From Oceanospirillum linum (lineage in GTDB: Bacteria; Pseudomonadota; Gammaproteobacteria; Pseudomonadales; Halomonadaceae): a stretch of 64,000 nt of DNA. Below the pieces are notes generated by a model, which was not told where the DNA came from, ran no database searches, and saw nothing but the letters and a program-made list of their open reading frames with translations. The translations under genes were made by a program, and so were the position numbers. Each line of letters begins with the position of its first letter. Within the stretch, counting starts at the first letter, position 1. Shown one piece after another: positions 9,568-19,463 of this stretch. The stretch spans positions 992,001 to 1,056,000 of the forward strand of contig NZ_MTSD02000001.1 of NCBI RefSeq assembly GCF_001995095.2. Direction: 5' to 3'.

Positions 9568-10314
9568 TTAGCGCGAACCGTCATGATTGCGGATGAATTC
9601 TTCCAACAATGCCTGGCGCTCATCGTCCAGGTCGACCTTTTCCAGCAACTCCGGCCGCCTTAACCAAGTTCGGCCCAGAGATTGCTGAAGACGCCACCGA
9701 CGAATGGCTTCATGATTCCCGCTTAACAGAACATCCGGCACGACAAGATCATCAACCTGTTCAGGTCTTGTATAGTGCGGACAGTCCAGCAAGCCATCGG
9801 AGAATGAATCTTCTTCAGCAGAAGCTTCATGCCCGAGAACGCCGGGAACCATACGTGATACTGAATCGATAAGGGTCAAAGCAGCGAGTTCACCACCGCT
9901 CAGAACATAATCACCGATTGACCACTCTTCATCTATTAATGTCTCCACCACGCGCTCGTCGATGCCTTCATAACGACCTGCAACAATCACCATGCGGTCG
10001 CGCTGAGACAGCTCACGTACACCTTCCTGATCGAGGGGACGTCCTTGGGGAGACATATAGATCACCTTAGCATCCGGCCCGGCTTTTTCTTTAGCGGCTA
10101 AAATAGCGTCGCGCAAAGGCTGAACTTTCATCAGCATGCCAGGACCGCCACCATAGGGGCGATCATCTACTGTGCGGTGTTTATCTGTTGCGAAATCACG
10201 AGGATTCCAGAATTCAAGCGATAGCAGTTCTTTCTTAACTGCCCGCCCGGTAACACCATATTCGGTGACCGCATCAAACATCCCTGGAAACAGGGATACA
10301 ACGCCTAACCACAC
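9568..10314 (-). CDS. trmD: tRNA (guanine-N1-)-methyltransferase TrmD
   Basis: Methylates G37 of tRNAs next to the anticodon and so prevents frameshifting. The 248-residue SPOUT-fold protein shows [58 protein letters not shown] and the knotted AdoMet site [16 protein letters not shown]. It lies between rimM and rplS on the same strand, the usual operon order. Confidence 0.97.
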   Translation of the reverse strand: MWLGVVSLFPGMFDAVTEYGVTGRAVKKELLSLEFWNPRDFATDKHRTVDDRPYGGGPGMLMKVQPLRDAILAAKEKAGPDAKVIYMSPQGRPLDQEGVRELSQRDRMVIVAGRYEGIDERVVETLIDEEWSIGDYVLSGGELAALTLIDSVSRMVPGVLGHEASAEEDSFSDGLLDCPHYTRPEQVDDLVVPDVLLSGNHEAIRRWRLQQSLGRTWLRRPELLEKVDLDDERQALLEEFIRNHDGSR

Positions 10315-10358
10315 AGTTTAATCTCTTTAATAAAAGTCAGCTCCATTACGAAAACCGA

Positions 10359-10889
10359 CTAGAAGTCAGGATCCCAGTCAACAAGCATAGTGCCGTCACT
10401 GAGATTGACCTCTTTAACTACCTGATCCACCAGATAAGGAATCAGACGCTCGGCGTCATCAACACTTTCCGGTGTTGCTTTTACCACCAATACATCATTT
10501 GCACCGGTTTCCAGCAGGTAGTCCACCGAACCCAAATTAACATTTTCGGTTGTGAATACTGTCAGCCCTTCTAACTGGTGCCAATAGTAATCACCCTCCT
10601 CCAGCTCCGGTAGTGAGTCTTTCGACATGCGAACCTCACAGCCACACAGCTCCTCAGCCCCATTACGATCCGTAATGACTTTAAGGCGGGCAACCAGACC
10701 CTTGCCATGCTTTTTGCCCTTTGCAACATCAAACTCGCCTAACGGCTTGTCATCTTTCCACAAAGACCATTTTTTATGCTGAAAAATACCGTCCATAGGG
10801 TCGGTAAAAGAATAAACCTTAACCCAGCCCTGAATACCAAAAGGACTTGTAATTCTACCTAGGACTACAAAATCTTCTGGATCTGACAT
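10359..10889 (-). CDS. rimM: 16S rRNA processing protein RimM
   Basis: Assembly factor for the 30S subunit head, binding S19. The 176-residue product has the N-terminal RimM domain (VLGRITSPFGIQGWVKVYSFTDP) and the C-terminal PRC-barrel (EEGDYYWHQLEGLTV, GANDVLVVKA, ERLIPYLVDQVVKEV). Length is normal. It lies 44 bp upstream of trmD. Confidence 0.96.
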   Translation of the reverse strand: MSDPEDFVVLGRITSPFGIQGWVKVYSFTDPMDGIFQHKKWSLWKDDKPLGEFDVAKGKKHGKGLVARLKVITDRNGAEELCGCEVRMSKDSLPELEEGDYYWHQLEGLTVFTTENVNLGSVDYLLETGANDVLVVKATPESVDDAERLIPYLVDQVVKEVNLSDGTMLVDWDPDF

Positions 10890-11066
10890 AAGCCTGACTT
10901 ATTCTCTCAATTCATCAGATTAGCCAACTGAAACAGCGGGCTGATTCGATGTTTAAAACGACAACCGTTCTTAAGCCTCAAACGTAAAATCGTCAGGCTA
11001 TAACTGGCTTCGACACCAGTTAGAAGCGGTCATACTGGTTTATTACTGCGTTTTTAAAAGCAGTAA

Positions 11067-11309
11067 TTACTTAGCAGCATCTTTCAGCAGCTGAGCAACA
11101 CGGTCGGATACAGTTGCACCCTGGCCTTTCCAGTATTCTACACGGTCAAAATCAACACGCAGACGCTCTTCCTGACCTTTAGCCAGTGGATTGAAGAAAC
11201 CTATACGCTCAAGGAAACGACCATTACGGGCGCTACGTGAGTTAGTCACAGTCAAGTGATAGAACGGGCGCTTCTTAGAGCCGCCACGAGCAAGACGAAT
11301 GGTTACCAT
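11067..11309 (-). CDS. rpsP: 30S ribosomal protein S16
   Basis: Small-subunit ribosomal protein of 80 residues with the standard start [25 protein letters not shown] and [15 protein letters not shown]. First gene of the rpsP-rimM-trmD-rplS operon. A 177-bp gap before rimM contains an A/T-rich inverted repeat near 11041-11070 that may act as an intra-operon processing hairpin. Confidence 0.97.
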   Translation of the reverse strand: MVTIRLARGGSKKRPFYHLTVTNSRSARNGRFLERIGFFNPLAKGQEERLRVDFDRVEYWKGQGATVSDRVAQLLKDAAK

Positions 11310-11739
11310 TGCCTTTTTATCCTATGTTCGGAGTTCTCAAAATTTCGCTACAGACTTTCATTTACGGCCTTTCAGCCCGAAAGGCGGCATATTCTAAGGG
11401 AAAACACCGGCTTTTGGAACCACAAAAGCACAATATTCCGCCACAACCACAATTTACATTGGGCTGAGCAGAAACGTCAGTCTGAAAATGTGCGCGCTAT
11501 TGTAGGCGTACACAGCCTAAACGCAAGCCTGAAGCACCTTTTTCTGCAACTTATCGGCAAACCTAACCGATCAGAGCCGCAGGAAAACAAGAGGCCAAGT
11601 CTAGCAACCTATTGTTTTAAAAGCACTATATCTGAAATATATCAGTGGAAGTGCAAAACTGAAAAAAGAAAGAAAAGGCCTGATAAAACAGCGCCTTTTC
11701 TTAAAAAGAGGTCTATTCCTTCACTCCAGCCAAACAGGC
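11310..11739. other. Intergenic region between rpsP and ffh
   Basis: It should contain the rpsP operon promoter (minus strand) and holds the ffh terminator near 11660-11700. A plus-strand open frame covers much of it and runs antisense into ffh (11256-11984), but it has no family resemblance and no ribosome site and was rejected. Confidence 0.5.
11660..11700 (-). terminator. Terminator of ffh
   Basis: GAAAAGGC (11672-11679) pairs with GCCTTTTC (11693-11700). On the minus strand it is followed by a T-rich tract (TTTCTTTTTTC). It lies 40 bp past the ffh stop. Confidence 0.75.
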
Positions 11740-13122
11740 TTAGAAGCGAGGAGGCATACCACCGCCACCCATTCCTGGAGGCAGCATTCCACCAAGACCA
11801 CGCATCATTTTGGACATGCCGCCTTTATTTCCCATTTTTTTCATCATTTTCTGCATCTGCTTATGCTGTTTCAACAGACGATTCAGATCCTGAATCTGAA
11901 GACCGGAGCCTGCACAGATCCGGCGTTTACGGGAGCCAGAGATCATATCAGGCTTACGGCGTTCATAAGGTGTCATTGAGTTAATCAGAGCTTCCAGCTT
12001 GCCCATCTCTTTCTCAGCTGCACCATTTTTAGCAACTTCAGCAATCTGTCCCATGCCCGGCAACTTATCCATCAGGCCGGCCATTCCCCCCATATTTTTC
12101 ATCTGTTGAATCTGGTCGCGGAAGTCTTCAAGGTCAAAACCTTTACCCTTCTTAACTTTCTTAGCCAGTTTCTCAGCTTTTTCCTTATCGATCTTCTGCT
12201 CTGCTTCTTCAATCAGAGACAGAATGTCACCCATACCCAGAATACGGGAGGCGACACGATCCGGGTGGAATGGCTCAAGGGCATCAACCTTCTCCCCCAT
12301 CCCCATAAACTTAATCGGCTTACCGGTAATATGACGTACAGACAGCGCAGCACCACCACGTGCATCACCGTCAGCTTTAGTCAGGATCACACCTGTCAGT
12401 GGCAATGCATCGCCAAATGCTTTGGCAGTATTAGCCGCATCCTGGCCTGTCATAGCATCAACTACAAACAGTGTTTCAACAGGATTAATACCCGCATGCA
12501 GCTCTTTAATTTCGCTCATCATGTCATCGTCAACATGCAGTCGACCTGCAGTATCTACGATGACGACGTCAAAAAACTGGATCTTCGCATGAGCGATAGC
12601 TGCGTTAGCAATATCTATAGGCTTCTGATCGGTGGAGCTGGGAAAGAACTCTGCAGCAACCTCACCGGCCAGTGTTTCCAGCTGCTTAATCGCCGCCGGA
12701 CGATAAATATCAGCTGAAACCACCAGAACTTTTTTCTTTTCCCGTTCTTTCAGGTAACGAGCCAGCTTTGCCACGGACGTCGTCTTACCCGCCCCCTGCA
12801 AACCAGCCATCAGAATTACCGCAGGAGGATTAGCCGCCAGGTTCAGCGTTTCATTCGCCTCCCCCATGATCTGCTCCAGCTCCTGCTGAACGATTTTAAC
12901 GAATTGCTGACCAGGACTAAGACTCTTGCTTACCTCCTGACCAACGGCCCGCTCTTTAACTTTTTCAATAAAAGCTTTAACAACGGGCAGCGCCACATCA
13001 GCTTCGAGCAACGCTTTACGTACTTCCCGCAGAGTGTCTTTAATATTATCTTCCGTCAGGCGAGCCTGACCGGTAATCGAACGCAGACTTTTCGATAGGC
13101 GTTCGGTTAAATTCTCAAACAT
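11740..13122 (-). CDS. ffh: Signal recognition particle protein Ffh
   Basis: The SRP54-type GTPase that binds 4.5S RNA and signal sequences and delivers ribosomes to FtsY. The 460-residue protein has the N domain, then the G domain (GLQGAGKTTSVAKLA, SADIYRPAAIKQL, DTAGRLHVDD, TKADGDARGGAALS). A methionine-rich M domain ends in KQMQKMMKKMGNKGGMSKMM and a glycine/methionine tail. Length is normal. It is divergent from the ypjD-like gene at 13470, an arrangement also found in Pseudomonas. Confidence 0.97.
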   Translation of the reverse strand: MFENLTERLSKSLRSITGQARLTEDNIKDTLREVRKALLEADVALPVVKAFIEKVKERAVGQEVSKSLSPGQQFVKIVQQELEQIMGEANETLNLAANPPAVILMAGLQGAGKTTSVAKLARYLKEREKKKVLVVSADIYRPAAIKQLETLAGEVAAEFFPSSTDQKPIDIANAAIAHAKIQFFDVVIVDTAGRLHVDDDMMSEIKELHAGINPVETLFVVDAMTGQDAANTAKAFGDALPLTGVILTKADGDARGGAALSVRHITGKPIKFMGMGEKVDALEPFHPDRVASRILGMGDILSLIEEAEQKIDKEKAEKLAKKVKKGKGFDLEDFRDQIQQMKNMGGMAGLMDKLPGMGQIAEVAKNGAAEKEMGKLEALINSMTPYERRKPDMISGSRKRRICAGSGLQIQDLNRLLKQHKQMQKMMKKMGNKGGMSKMMRGLGGMLPPGMGGGGMPPRF

Positions 13123-13469
13123 CTATAACTTCCTCGCTGCTAAGACAGCAGAAAAACATTCAAACATGGGCTCTTATGGCACAAAAATAAACAAAAGATC
13201 GTACCAGGCAATTAAAATCCGGTTAATGCCCGCATTATAACCAGTGGAGGCACCTATCATCTATGGGCAAATAAGCTTTAACCAAGATTCACAGCTAACT
13301 GAGCATTAAAACAGATGCCTAATGAGGGGCAGTAATGATGCAGCGTCGCCTGCAATCAGTTACTATTGGCTCTCATTTATCAGGCAGGACCTGATTCTGA
13401 TTTCAGGCAGTCCGTTAAGGGTTTCCAATTCCCCAACCTACTGTATTTATACGGGATAACTGACAGATT
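13123..13469. other. Divergent promoter region of ffh and the ypjD-like gene
   Basis: 347 bp with no gene recognised. It must contain both outward promoters. No operator or RNA element was identified. Confidence 0.5.
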
Positions 13470-14264
13470 ATGGATGCTATCGCACTAGCTCTGATCGCCA
13501 TCGTTTTCTACTGTGCCGCAGCGACTTATCAGCTGCTTGCCTTGCAACGCAAAGCACCAAACCGCCCTCCCATGATCCGTCTGCTGGGGGCCGCGGCTGT
13601 TCTGAATCACGGACTCAGTGTCTGGCTGGCGATTTTTCAGTCAGACGGACTGCACCTTGGTCTTACTGAAATGAGTTTGCTGGCCACCTTCACCATAAGC
13701 CTGATGTTACTGATCAGCAGCTTTAAGAAGCCGGTGCTGAATCTCAGTATCGGGGTCTTCCCTATGTCGATGCTGGCTCTTATTTTTGCCATCTGGGGGC
13801 CGGTTTCAGCACCGAGCAATCACCTGCCTCCCGGCTTGACGCTACATATCCTGTCCTCCCTGGTTGCATATAGTCTGATTGTTATTGCTGCTTGTCAGGC
13901 GCTCCTCGTTTCAATCCAGAACTACCAGCTAAAGCACAAACAAACCCGCGGCATCATTCAGGTGTTACCTCCTCTTCAAACCATGGAACGCTTGCTGTTT
14001 GAATTGATCTTCAGCGGCGTTATTATTCTGACCATCGCTATCGGTAGTGGTTTTATCTTTATTGAGAATCTGTTTGCCCAACACTTGGCACACAAAACCG
14101 TTCTTAGCCTGATGGCATGGCTCGTTTTTGCCGTTTTGCTGGCCGGGCACCGGTGGCTGGGTTGGCGCGGTATGACGGCTGTTCGCTGGACTTTGGGCGG
14201 AGCAACACTTCTCGTTTTGGGATATTTCGGCAGTAAAGTTGCCCTTGAAATCCTGCTGAATTAA
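13470..14264 (+). CDS. Inner-membrane cytochrome c assembly-family protein (YpjD/CcsA-like)
   Basis: A 264-residue polytopic membrane protein with about eight hydrophobic segments. The central block LTLHILSSLVAYSLIVIAACQALLVSIQ and the later AHKTVLSLMAWLVFAVLLAGHRWLGWRGMTAVRWTLGGA match the CcsA/ResC-like cytochrome c assembly domain. The conserved histidines (LHILSS, AHKTVLS, GHRWLGWRG) are placed as heme ligands would be. The YpjD branch is widespread next to ffh in gammaproteobacteria, and its exact function is not settled. It precedes the CNNM gene on the same strand with a 235-bp gap. Confidence 0.85.
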   Translation: MDAIALALIAIVFYCAAATYQLLALQRKAPNRPPMIRLLGAAAVLNHGLSVWLAIFQSDGLHLGLTEMSLLATFTISLMLLISSFKKPVLNLSIGVFPMSMLALIFAIWGPVSAPSNHLPPGLTLHILSSLVAYSLIVIAACQALLVSIQNYQLKHKQTRGIIQVLPPLQTMERLLFELIFSGVIILTIAIGSGFIFIENLFAQHLAHKTVLSLMAWLVFAVLLAGHRWLGWRGMTAVRWTLGGATLLVLGYFGSKVALEILLN

Positions 14265-14499
14265 CCCGAGATTACAGTAACTAATCTTCTGCTTTTCAGC
14301 CTGTTCACCTTGACGTCAGCCGGCCGAAAATTTAAAAGTAGAATCTGCGAACTTTAATCGCAGTAAAAATAATAAAAGCGTCACCTATCGACGCTGCCCA
14401 GCGGCGAATTAACGGAATACTGGCCCGAGGAGGTCACACCGCTGTCATGCAGCGACTGTTAAATCGTCAGTTTTTCATTTTTGCAGGATACCTGATCTC

Positions 14500-15780
14500 T
14501 TGAACGACACCCCCCTTGGCATTTTATTTGGACTTTTAGCCTTTCTGATTGTCTGTTCCGGCTTTTTCTCCAGCTCCGAAACCGGCATGATGTCACTTAA
14601 CCGCTATAGGTTGAGCCACAAAGCAAAAAATCGTGACAAAGGAGCGTTGCGGGTAAGCCGTCTACTGGAGCGTCCTGATCGCCTGATTGGCGTTATTCTG
14701 ATCGGCAACAACTTCGTCAATATTCTTGCATCTGCCATTGCTACTGTTATTGCTGTCCGCCTATACGGTGATGCCGGTATTGCTATCGCCACAGCGCTAC
14801 TGACCTTAGTTATTCTGATCTTTGCTGAGGTTACGCCTAAGACATTAGCCGCGATGCACCCCGAGAAAATCGCTTATCCTGCATCTCTGCTGCTCACTCC
14901 CCTTCTTAAAATCATGTACCCTCTGGTATTTCTGGTAAATGCCATTACCAACGGTCTTCTTAAGGTGATGGGAGTTAATCAGAATGACAGTAGTAATGAT
15001 CAGCTAACACCAGAAGAGCTTCGCACGGTCGTGCTTGAAGCAGGGGCAATGATACCCCGTCGGCACAAAACCATGCTGCTGAGCATCCTGGATCTGGAGT
15101 CAATGACCGTTGATGATATTATGATCCCCCGTCATGATATTCAGGGTATTAATCTCGATGATCCGGTGGAATCTATTATTGAGCAGCTGCAGAACTGCCA
15201 ACACACTCGTCTGATTCTGTATAAAGGTGACATCAATAACGTACTGGGCATTCTGCATATGCGCAACGCATCACGCTTTATGGCCCGACAGACGCCAACT
15301 AAAGAAGATCTTCTGGCAGAAGCCCGTGAACCCTACTTTATCCCGGAAACAACGCCATTACAGACACAGCTCCTTAATTTCCAGCGCCTGAAGCGTCGCA
15401 TTGGTATTGTGGTAGACGAATACGGTGATGTACTCGGCATTGTCACACTGGAAGATATCCTTGAAGAGATTGTGGGTGACTTTACCTCCCCAATGAGCGG
15501 CCATAATGATGAGATCAAACCGGATGGTAACGGCAACTTTGAAGTCGAAGGTGCTGCCAGTATCCGGGATATCAACAAAACACTGGATTGGGCCCTGCCT
15601 GTTGACGGCCCTAAGACACTGAATGGGCTGATTATTGAGCACCTGGAAGCGATTCCTGAAGCACCGGTATGCATGAGCTTTGGCCCCTATCGCTTAGAAA
15701 CGCTGGAGATAAGTGGCAATTTTGTACAAAAGGTCCGCTGCAAAGAGACCCCAAAAGGTAAGAAAAAGAACCGCCCCTAG
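14500..15780 (+). CDS. CNNM/CorC-type (HlyC/CorC family) membrane protein with CBS domains
   Basis: The 426-residue protein has an N-terminal DUF21 membrane domain (SSSETGMMSLNRYRLSHKAK, several hydrophobic helices to about residue 150). A CBS pair follows (VDDIMIPRHDIQGINLDDPVESII; IVVDEYGDVLGIVTLEDILEEIVGDF) and then a C-terminal CorC/HlyC domain. These proteins are linked to magnesium (and cobalt) homeostasis; E. coli YfjD is the nearest named type. The start is a TTG (14500) with AGGA about 11 bp upstream, giving a family-like N-terminus. Its stop overlaps the stop of the convergent hydrolase gene by 4 bp. Confidence 0.9.
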   Translation: MNDTPLGILFGLLAFLIVCSGFFSSSETGMMSLNRYRLSHKAKNRDKGALRVSRLLERPDRLIGVILIGNNFVNILASAIATVIAVRLYGDAGIAIATALLTLVILIFAEVTPKTLAAMHPEKIAYPASLLLTPLLKIMYPLVFLVNAITNGLLKVMGVNQNDSSNDQLTPEELRTVVLEAGAMIPRRHKTMLLSILDLESMTVDDIMIPRHDIQGINLDDPVESIIEQLQNCQHTRLILYKGDINNVLGILHMRNASRFMARQTPTKEDLLAEAREPYFIPETTPLQTQLLNFQRLKRRIGIVVDEYGDVLGIVTLEDILEEIVGDFTSPMSGHNDEIKPDGNGNFEVEGAASIRDINKTLDWALPVDGPKTLNGLIIEHLEAIPEAPVCMSFGPYRLETLEISGNFVQKVRCKETPKGKKKNRP

Positions 15781-16835
15781 TCTTTAACTTGCCCTAAGCC
15801 CTTCGTCCGCCCAGCCGCCAAAAAGCGGCTGATTGCGTTATAAGCGTCCTGACAAGCCTCCGGCACCAGCGACTCCAGATTGAGAAAAGCGTGCAGCATT
15901 TGCTCGTAACAAACACCGTCGACGTCAACTCCTGCATTGATCAGCTTTCCGAAGAAAAATCCGGCCTCATCCCTCAGTGGATCATAACCCGCACTCATCA
16001 GTAAGGTCCTAGGGAAATGTGATGGCACCGGCATTGCTGATGGCGAGACCGAAAGCGGCTCCACCCTGCCTTGCAGATACTGATCGAAATACCAGCGCAT
16101 CCGCTCTTCCGTCAGGAAATACCCTTCAGAAAATTGCTGAATCGAGCCTGCCTGCATGCGGTAGTCAAGACTCGGATACAGCAAAACCAGAGCCTCTGGA
16201 TAACCGGGCAGCGTTTTCGGTTGCTGTAAGCAAAGGGTCGCAGCCATAGCCGCGCCGCCAGAGTCCCCTATCATCATCACTCTGATACCAGGCGACAGTT
16301 GAAACGTATCGAGCACGTGCGGTAAAAGCCTCATCAGTTCGGCAACACTTTTAATACCTGCCGGCCAGGGGTTTGCAGGAGCCAGAGGATAATCCATGGC
16401 CAATACCGCCTGACCACTCTCCTGAGCCAGTCTTCGGCAGATAGGATCGTAAACCTCAATACTACCCGCAACATGGCCACCACCATGAACAAAAAGAACG
16501 AGTGCATCCGGTTTTTCCACTGCCTGATAAAGCATCAGAGGAAGAGGACACTGAAGCGCTTCAGTCAAATCATCGCCGCCTAATACAGCACCTTCAACCC
16601 GGTATAACTCAGGACCTGCGCAAACAAATCGAGAGGTAATTCCCGCTAGCGCCTGCCGTGCAGCCTCAGGTGTTGCTGTTTTCTGCTCTGGAGGAAGACT
16701 CGCCAGTAGCTGATTAAACTGTATCCGCCAATGCTCCAACGCAGGGTGGAGTGGCTTCAATGTCTCAGCTGAAAACGCTGACAGCGGTGTGCTAACAACA
16801 TCCCGAGCAATTTCTTTTGACTGAGATAGCTTCAT
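15777..16835 (-). CDS. Alpha/beta hydrolase of the hormone-sensitive-lipase family
   Basis: A probable cytoplasmic carboxylesterase of 352 residues. It has the oxyanion motif VHGGGHVAGS, the nucleophile elbow GDSGGAAMAA (serine), the acid region AGYDPLRDEA and the histidine region QMLHAFLNL, in HSL-family order. The frame extends 25 codons upstream, but ATG at 16835 has GGGGGAG just before it and is the better start. It lies 22 bp after the GNAT gene on the same strand and probably forms a two-gene operon with it. Substrate unknown. Confidence 0.85.
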   Translation of the reverse strand: MKLSQSKEIARDVVSTPLSAFSAETLKPLHPALEHWRIQFNQLLASLPPEQKTATPEAARQALAGITSRFVCAGPELYRVEGAVLGGDDLTEALQCPLPLMLYQAVEKPDALVLFVHGGGHVAGSIEVYDPICRRLAQESGQAVLAMDYPLAPANPWPAGIKSVAELMRLLPHVLDTFQLSPGIRVMMIGDSGGAAMAATLCLQQPKTLPGYPEALVLLYPSLDYRMQAGSIQQFSEGYFLTEERMRWYFDQYLQGRVEPLSVSPSAMPVPSHFPRTLLMSAGYDPLRDEAGFFFGKLINAGVDVDGVCYEQMLHAFLNLESLVPEACQDAYNAISRFLAAGRTKGLGQVKD

Positions 16836-16857
16836 AGCTCCCCCTGCAAATAATGAA

Positions 16858-17427
16858 TCAAGCATGATCAGGGTAACTGAATTCCAGTACCTGAATATTT
16901 CCCATTTCACGCCCTAGAGAAAAACTCGCTCCCAGCTTCTGTGCTAATTTGATCGACGGCTTGTTCTCACTGTGAATCAGGCTAATCAGTGGTTCCTGAG
17001 GGATATATGCTCTCTGGTATGCCAGAGCTGCCTGAGCCGCCTCAAAGGCAAAGCCCTTACGCCAGTTCTCTTTGATGATCATCCAACCCAGCTCCATGCC
17101 CGGCCAGCCCTCCGGTTGATACAGGCCAACCCGACCAATGACTTTTTTTGTCCGTTTTTCTTCTACAGCCCAAAGACCAATACCCTTCAGCCACCAATGC
17201 CCCATCAGATATGCCATGCTTTGCCAGGCTTGCTCAGCATTCAGCGGCACTCCCTGGCCAACATAGCGTACAACATCCGGATCACTCACCATGCTGTGAT
17301 ACGCCGCAAAGTCTGACTGCCGGAAGGCTCTTAAAATAAGGCGCTCTGTTTCAAGCATGGGCACAGGCATCTCTTCTGAGATAGCCACTTCAGAGGCCCG
17401 CACTCCTGGAATTTTATTGGCAGTCAT
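16858..17427 (-). CDS. GNAT-family N-acetyltransferase (RimJ/RimL-like)
   Basis: The 189-residue protein has the RimJ/RimL-type start of the fold (PMLETERLILRAFRQSDFAAYHSMVSDPDVVRYVG). Later come a GLYQPEGWPGMELGWMI strand, the acetyl-CoA region ENWRKGFAFEAAQAALAY and the late motif SLIHSENKPSIKLAQKLGA. It probably acetylates a small molecule or protein N-terminus; the substrate cannot be read. AGAGGA precedes the ATG. It is upstream of the esterase gene. Confidence 0.88.
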   Translation of the reverse strand: MTANKIPGVRASEVAISEEMPVPMLETERLILRAFRQSDFAAYHSMVSDPDVVRYVGQGVPLNAEQAWQSMAYLMGHWWLKGIGLWAVEEKRTKKVIGRVGLYQPEGWPGMELGWMIIKENWRKGFAFEAAQAALAYQRAYIPQEPLISLIHSENKPSIKLAQKLGASFSLGREMGNIQVLEFSYPDHA

Positions 17428-17479
17428 CTGACCATCCTCTTCAATTTTCCTTTACAATCAAACTAACGCATTCAGATTA

Positions 17480-18442
17480 ATGAGAAAATCCATGCCCCTA
17501 AACACACTTCGTCATCGCTACTTTCAACTGCTTGATGGAGAACAGGCGTTCAGTATCACCGGAAAGCTCATCAATGGCTTTATTATCATTCTTATCGTTC
17601 TGAACGTTACCGGTGTTATTCTGGAAACCATACCCGAGATTGGGGAACAGTACTCACCCTACTTCCAAATTCTTGAAGTTTTCTCAGTACTGGTATTCAC
17701 TCTGGAATATCTGATTCGAGTCTGGATTAGCGCTGAAAACCCCAAATACGGACCCGGCATCAAGGGAAAATTGCGTTATATCTTCTCTCCAATCGCACTA
17801 ATTGACCTGCTTGTTATTCTGCCTTTTTACCTATCGTTTTTTATCAATATAGATCTACGATATCTCCGGCTGCTACGACTGCTGCGACTACTGAAGCTCT
17901 CTCATTATATTCGCAGTATGGATATTTTTATTAAGGTTGTAGCTTCAGAATTGGCATCTCTGGCCTCAGCTGTCTTTGCTGTTTTGGTACTGGTCGTACT
18001 TGCCGCTTGCGTGATGTTTGCATTAGAGCACCAGGCGCAGCCAGAGGCCTTCAAAAGTGTACTCGATGCCATTTGGTGGGCAGTTGTTACCATGACCACA
18101 GTGGGTTACGGTGATATCACGCCGGTAACAGCCGGTGGCAAGGTTCTCGCCATTCTGATTATGCTGCTGGGTGTCGGCACAGTTGCCTTGCCAGCGGGTA
18201 TGCTGGCAGCAAGATTCTCTGAAGAGCTGCAGGACCGGAAATCCGCAATGACCGCGGAAGTCATTAATGCTCTGGAAGATGGCGAACTGAGCAGGAACGA
18301 AAAAAGCATGCTCGCCCGCCTGAGTAATAAATACGGGATTTCTGAAGAGGACCTGAACCAGATCATTCGCAATAAAAAGCTGGAGCTTGGGCACCAATTA
18401 CACTGCCCAAAGTGCGGAGCTCATATTACCGATAAGATATGA
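17480..18442 (+). CDS. Voltage-gated potassium channel family protein
   Basis: A 320-residue, six-transmembrane ion channel. The S4-like segment contains the repeated YLRLLRLLRLLKLSHYIRSM arginine/leucine pattern, and the pore helix is followed by the selectivity filter TMTTVGYGDITP. The C-terminal tail (ALEDGELSRNEKSMLARLSNKYGISEEDL) is soluble and ends in a CPKCGAHITDKI cysteine pair that could bind zinc. Its stop directly abuts the stop of the convergent universal stress gene. A second in-frame ATG lies four codons in. Confidence 0.9.
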   Translation: MRKSMPLNTLRHRYFQLLDGEQAFSITGKLINGFIIILIVLNVTGVILETIPEIGEQYSPYFQILEVFSVLVFTLEYLIRVWISAENPKYGPGIKGKLRYIFSPIALIDLLVILPFYLSFFINIDLRYLRLLRLLRLLKLSHYIRSMDIFIKVVASELASLASAVFAVLVLVVLAACVMFALEHQAQPEAFKSVLDAIWWAVVTMTTVGYGDITPVTAGGKVLAILIMLLGVGTVALPAGMLAARFSEELQDRKSAMTAEVINALEDGELSRNEKSMLARLSNKYGISEEDLNQIIRNKKLELGHQLHCPKCGAHITDKI

Positions 18443-19387
18443 TTAACTGGCAGAACCAGGTATTACCAGGGAATCTGGCTTAACCGTTAATACTGAGCAC
18501 TTGACGGAACTCAGTAAACTTTCAGCCGTGTTGCCAATGACAACACCTTTTATTCCTGTTCTTGCTACCGTACCCATGATCAGGAGGCCCACATTCAGTA
18601 AGTTAACCATACCCGCCAACTTCTCAGCCGCAACACCCTGAACAACATGTCCGGTGGGGGAGATATATTGATAAACATCACCACCAAATTTCTTTTTCAA
18701 TTCAGCTTCTAAGTCAGTCAGAGCAGCAGATTTATGCCGGAACTCTTCATTCTCCATAGCACGCCGAAACTGGTCAGGTTCATCAGACCAAACACTCAGA
18801 ACATCAGCCTTAACAGATTCATACACTGTCACAAAGTGCAGCGCAGCCAGATCCTGACTGGCAAAATAAACACCGAGCTCTGCTAACATCTGGTTAAATG
18901 CGGTGTTATTGCCGCACTCAGAGTGATCAAAGTCCAGTGCCACCATAATAGATTTCAAAGGCATTGGCGTATCAGGCTTCAGAAGCCAGACAGGACAGGG
19001 GCATTTGCGTAATAGTTGCGTATCATCATCGCCAAGTAGCTGATCAAGCCAATCTTTATCTTCAGCCTCTTTGATCACAAGGTCAAAACTCTGCCTGCCA
19101 ACCAACTCAATGGCATCACTCACCAACTTCCCCCGGGAGATATGGATAGGTAACTGTTCTAAAGCATCGCCCTGGGCTTCTTTAAAAGTGATCTCACACA
19201 GTTGCTTCCGTATCTGCGCAACCTGCTCTGTTTCAGAAACGTCAGCGCCCTTACCTTTTCCAACAGGAGCAGAAATCATTAAAGTCAGAGATAAGTTAGC
19301 CTGCTCTGCAATTTTCAATACTCTGCATACTGTTTTCTCTGAATAGCCGGTCTGCAGCAGGCATAAAATATTTTTAAATTGTTTCAT
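18443..19387 (-). CDS. Tandem universal stress protein (UspE-like)
   Basis: The 314-residue protein carries two Usp domains: residues 1 to about 140 (MKQFKNILCLLQTGYSEKTV ... CPCPVWLLKP) and about 145 to 305 (SIMVALDFDH ... GLLIMGTVARTGIKGVVIGNTAESLLSSVKCSVLTVKP). The second half has the ATP-binding-like G-x2-G-x9-G(S/N) pattern near GTVARTGIKGVVIGNTAE. It is the last gene of a likely four-gene minus-strand group (DUF1538, P-II-like, CBS, Usp), separated from the CBS gene by 76 bp. Confidence 0.88.
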   Translation of the reverse strand: MKQFKNILCLLQTGYSEKTVCRVLKIAEQANLSLTLMISAPVGKGKGADVSETEQVAQIRKQLCEITFKEAQGDALEQLPIHISRGKLVSDAIELVGRQSFDLVIKEAEDKDWLDQLLGDDDTQLLRKCPCPVWLLKPDTPMPLKSIMVALDFDHSECGNNTAFNQMLAELGVYFASQDLAALHFVTVYESVKADVLSVWSDEPDQFRRAMENEEFRHKSAALTDLEAELKKKFGGDVYQYISPTGHVVQGVAAEKLAGMVNLLNVGLLIMGTVARTGIKGVVIGNTAESLLSSVKCSVLTVKPDSLVIPGSAS

Positions 19388-19463
19388 GACATCCTTAACC
19401 TGTTTTTAAAGTTTCGCAACGCTTTACAGAGCGAGCATTTATCTGGCAGCCAGAGCAATGTAT

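Noticed and set aside
11256-11984. Plus-strand open frame of 242 codons across the rpsP-ffh gap
   Set aside because: It runs antisense to rpsP and ffh, both certain genes, has no ribosome site and resembles no family.
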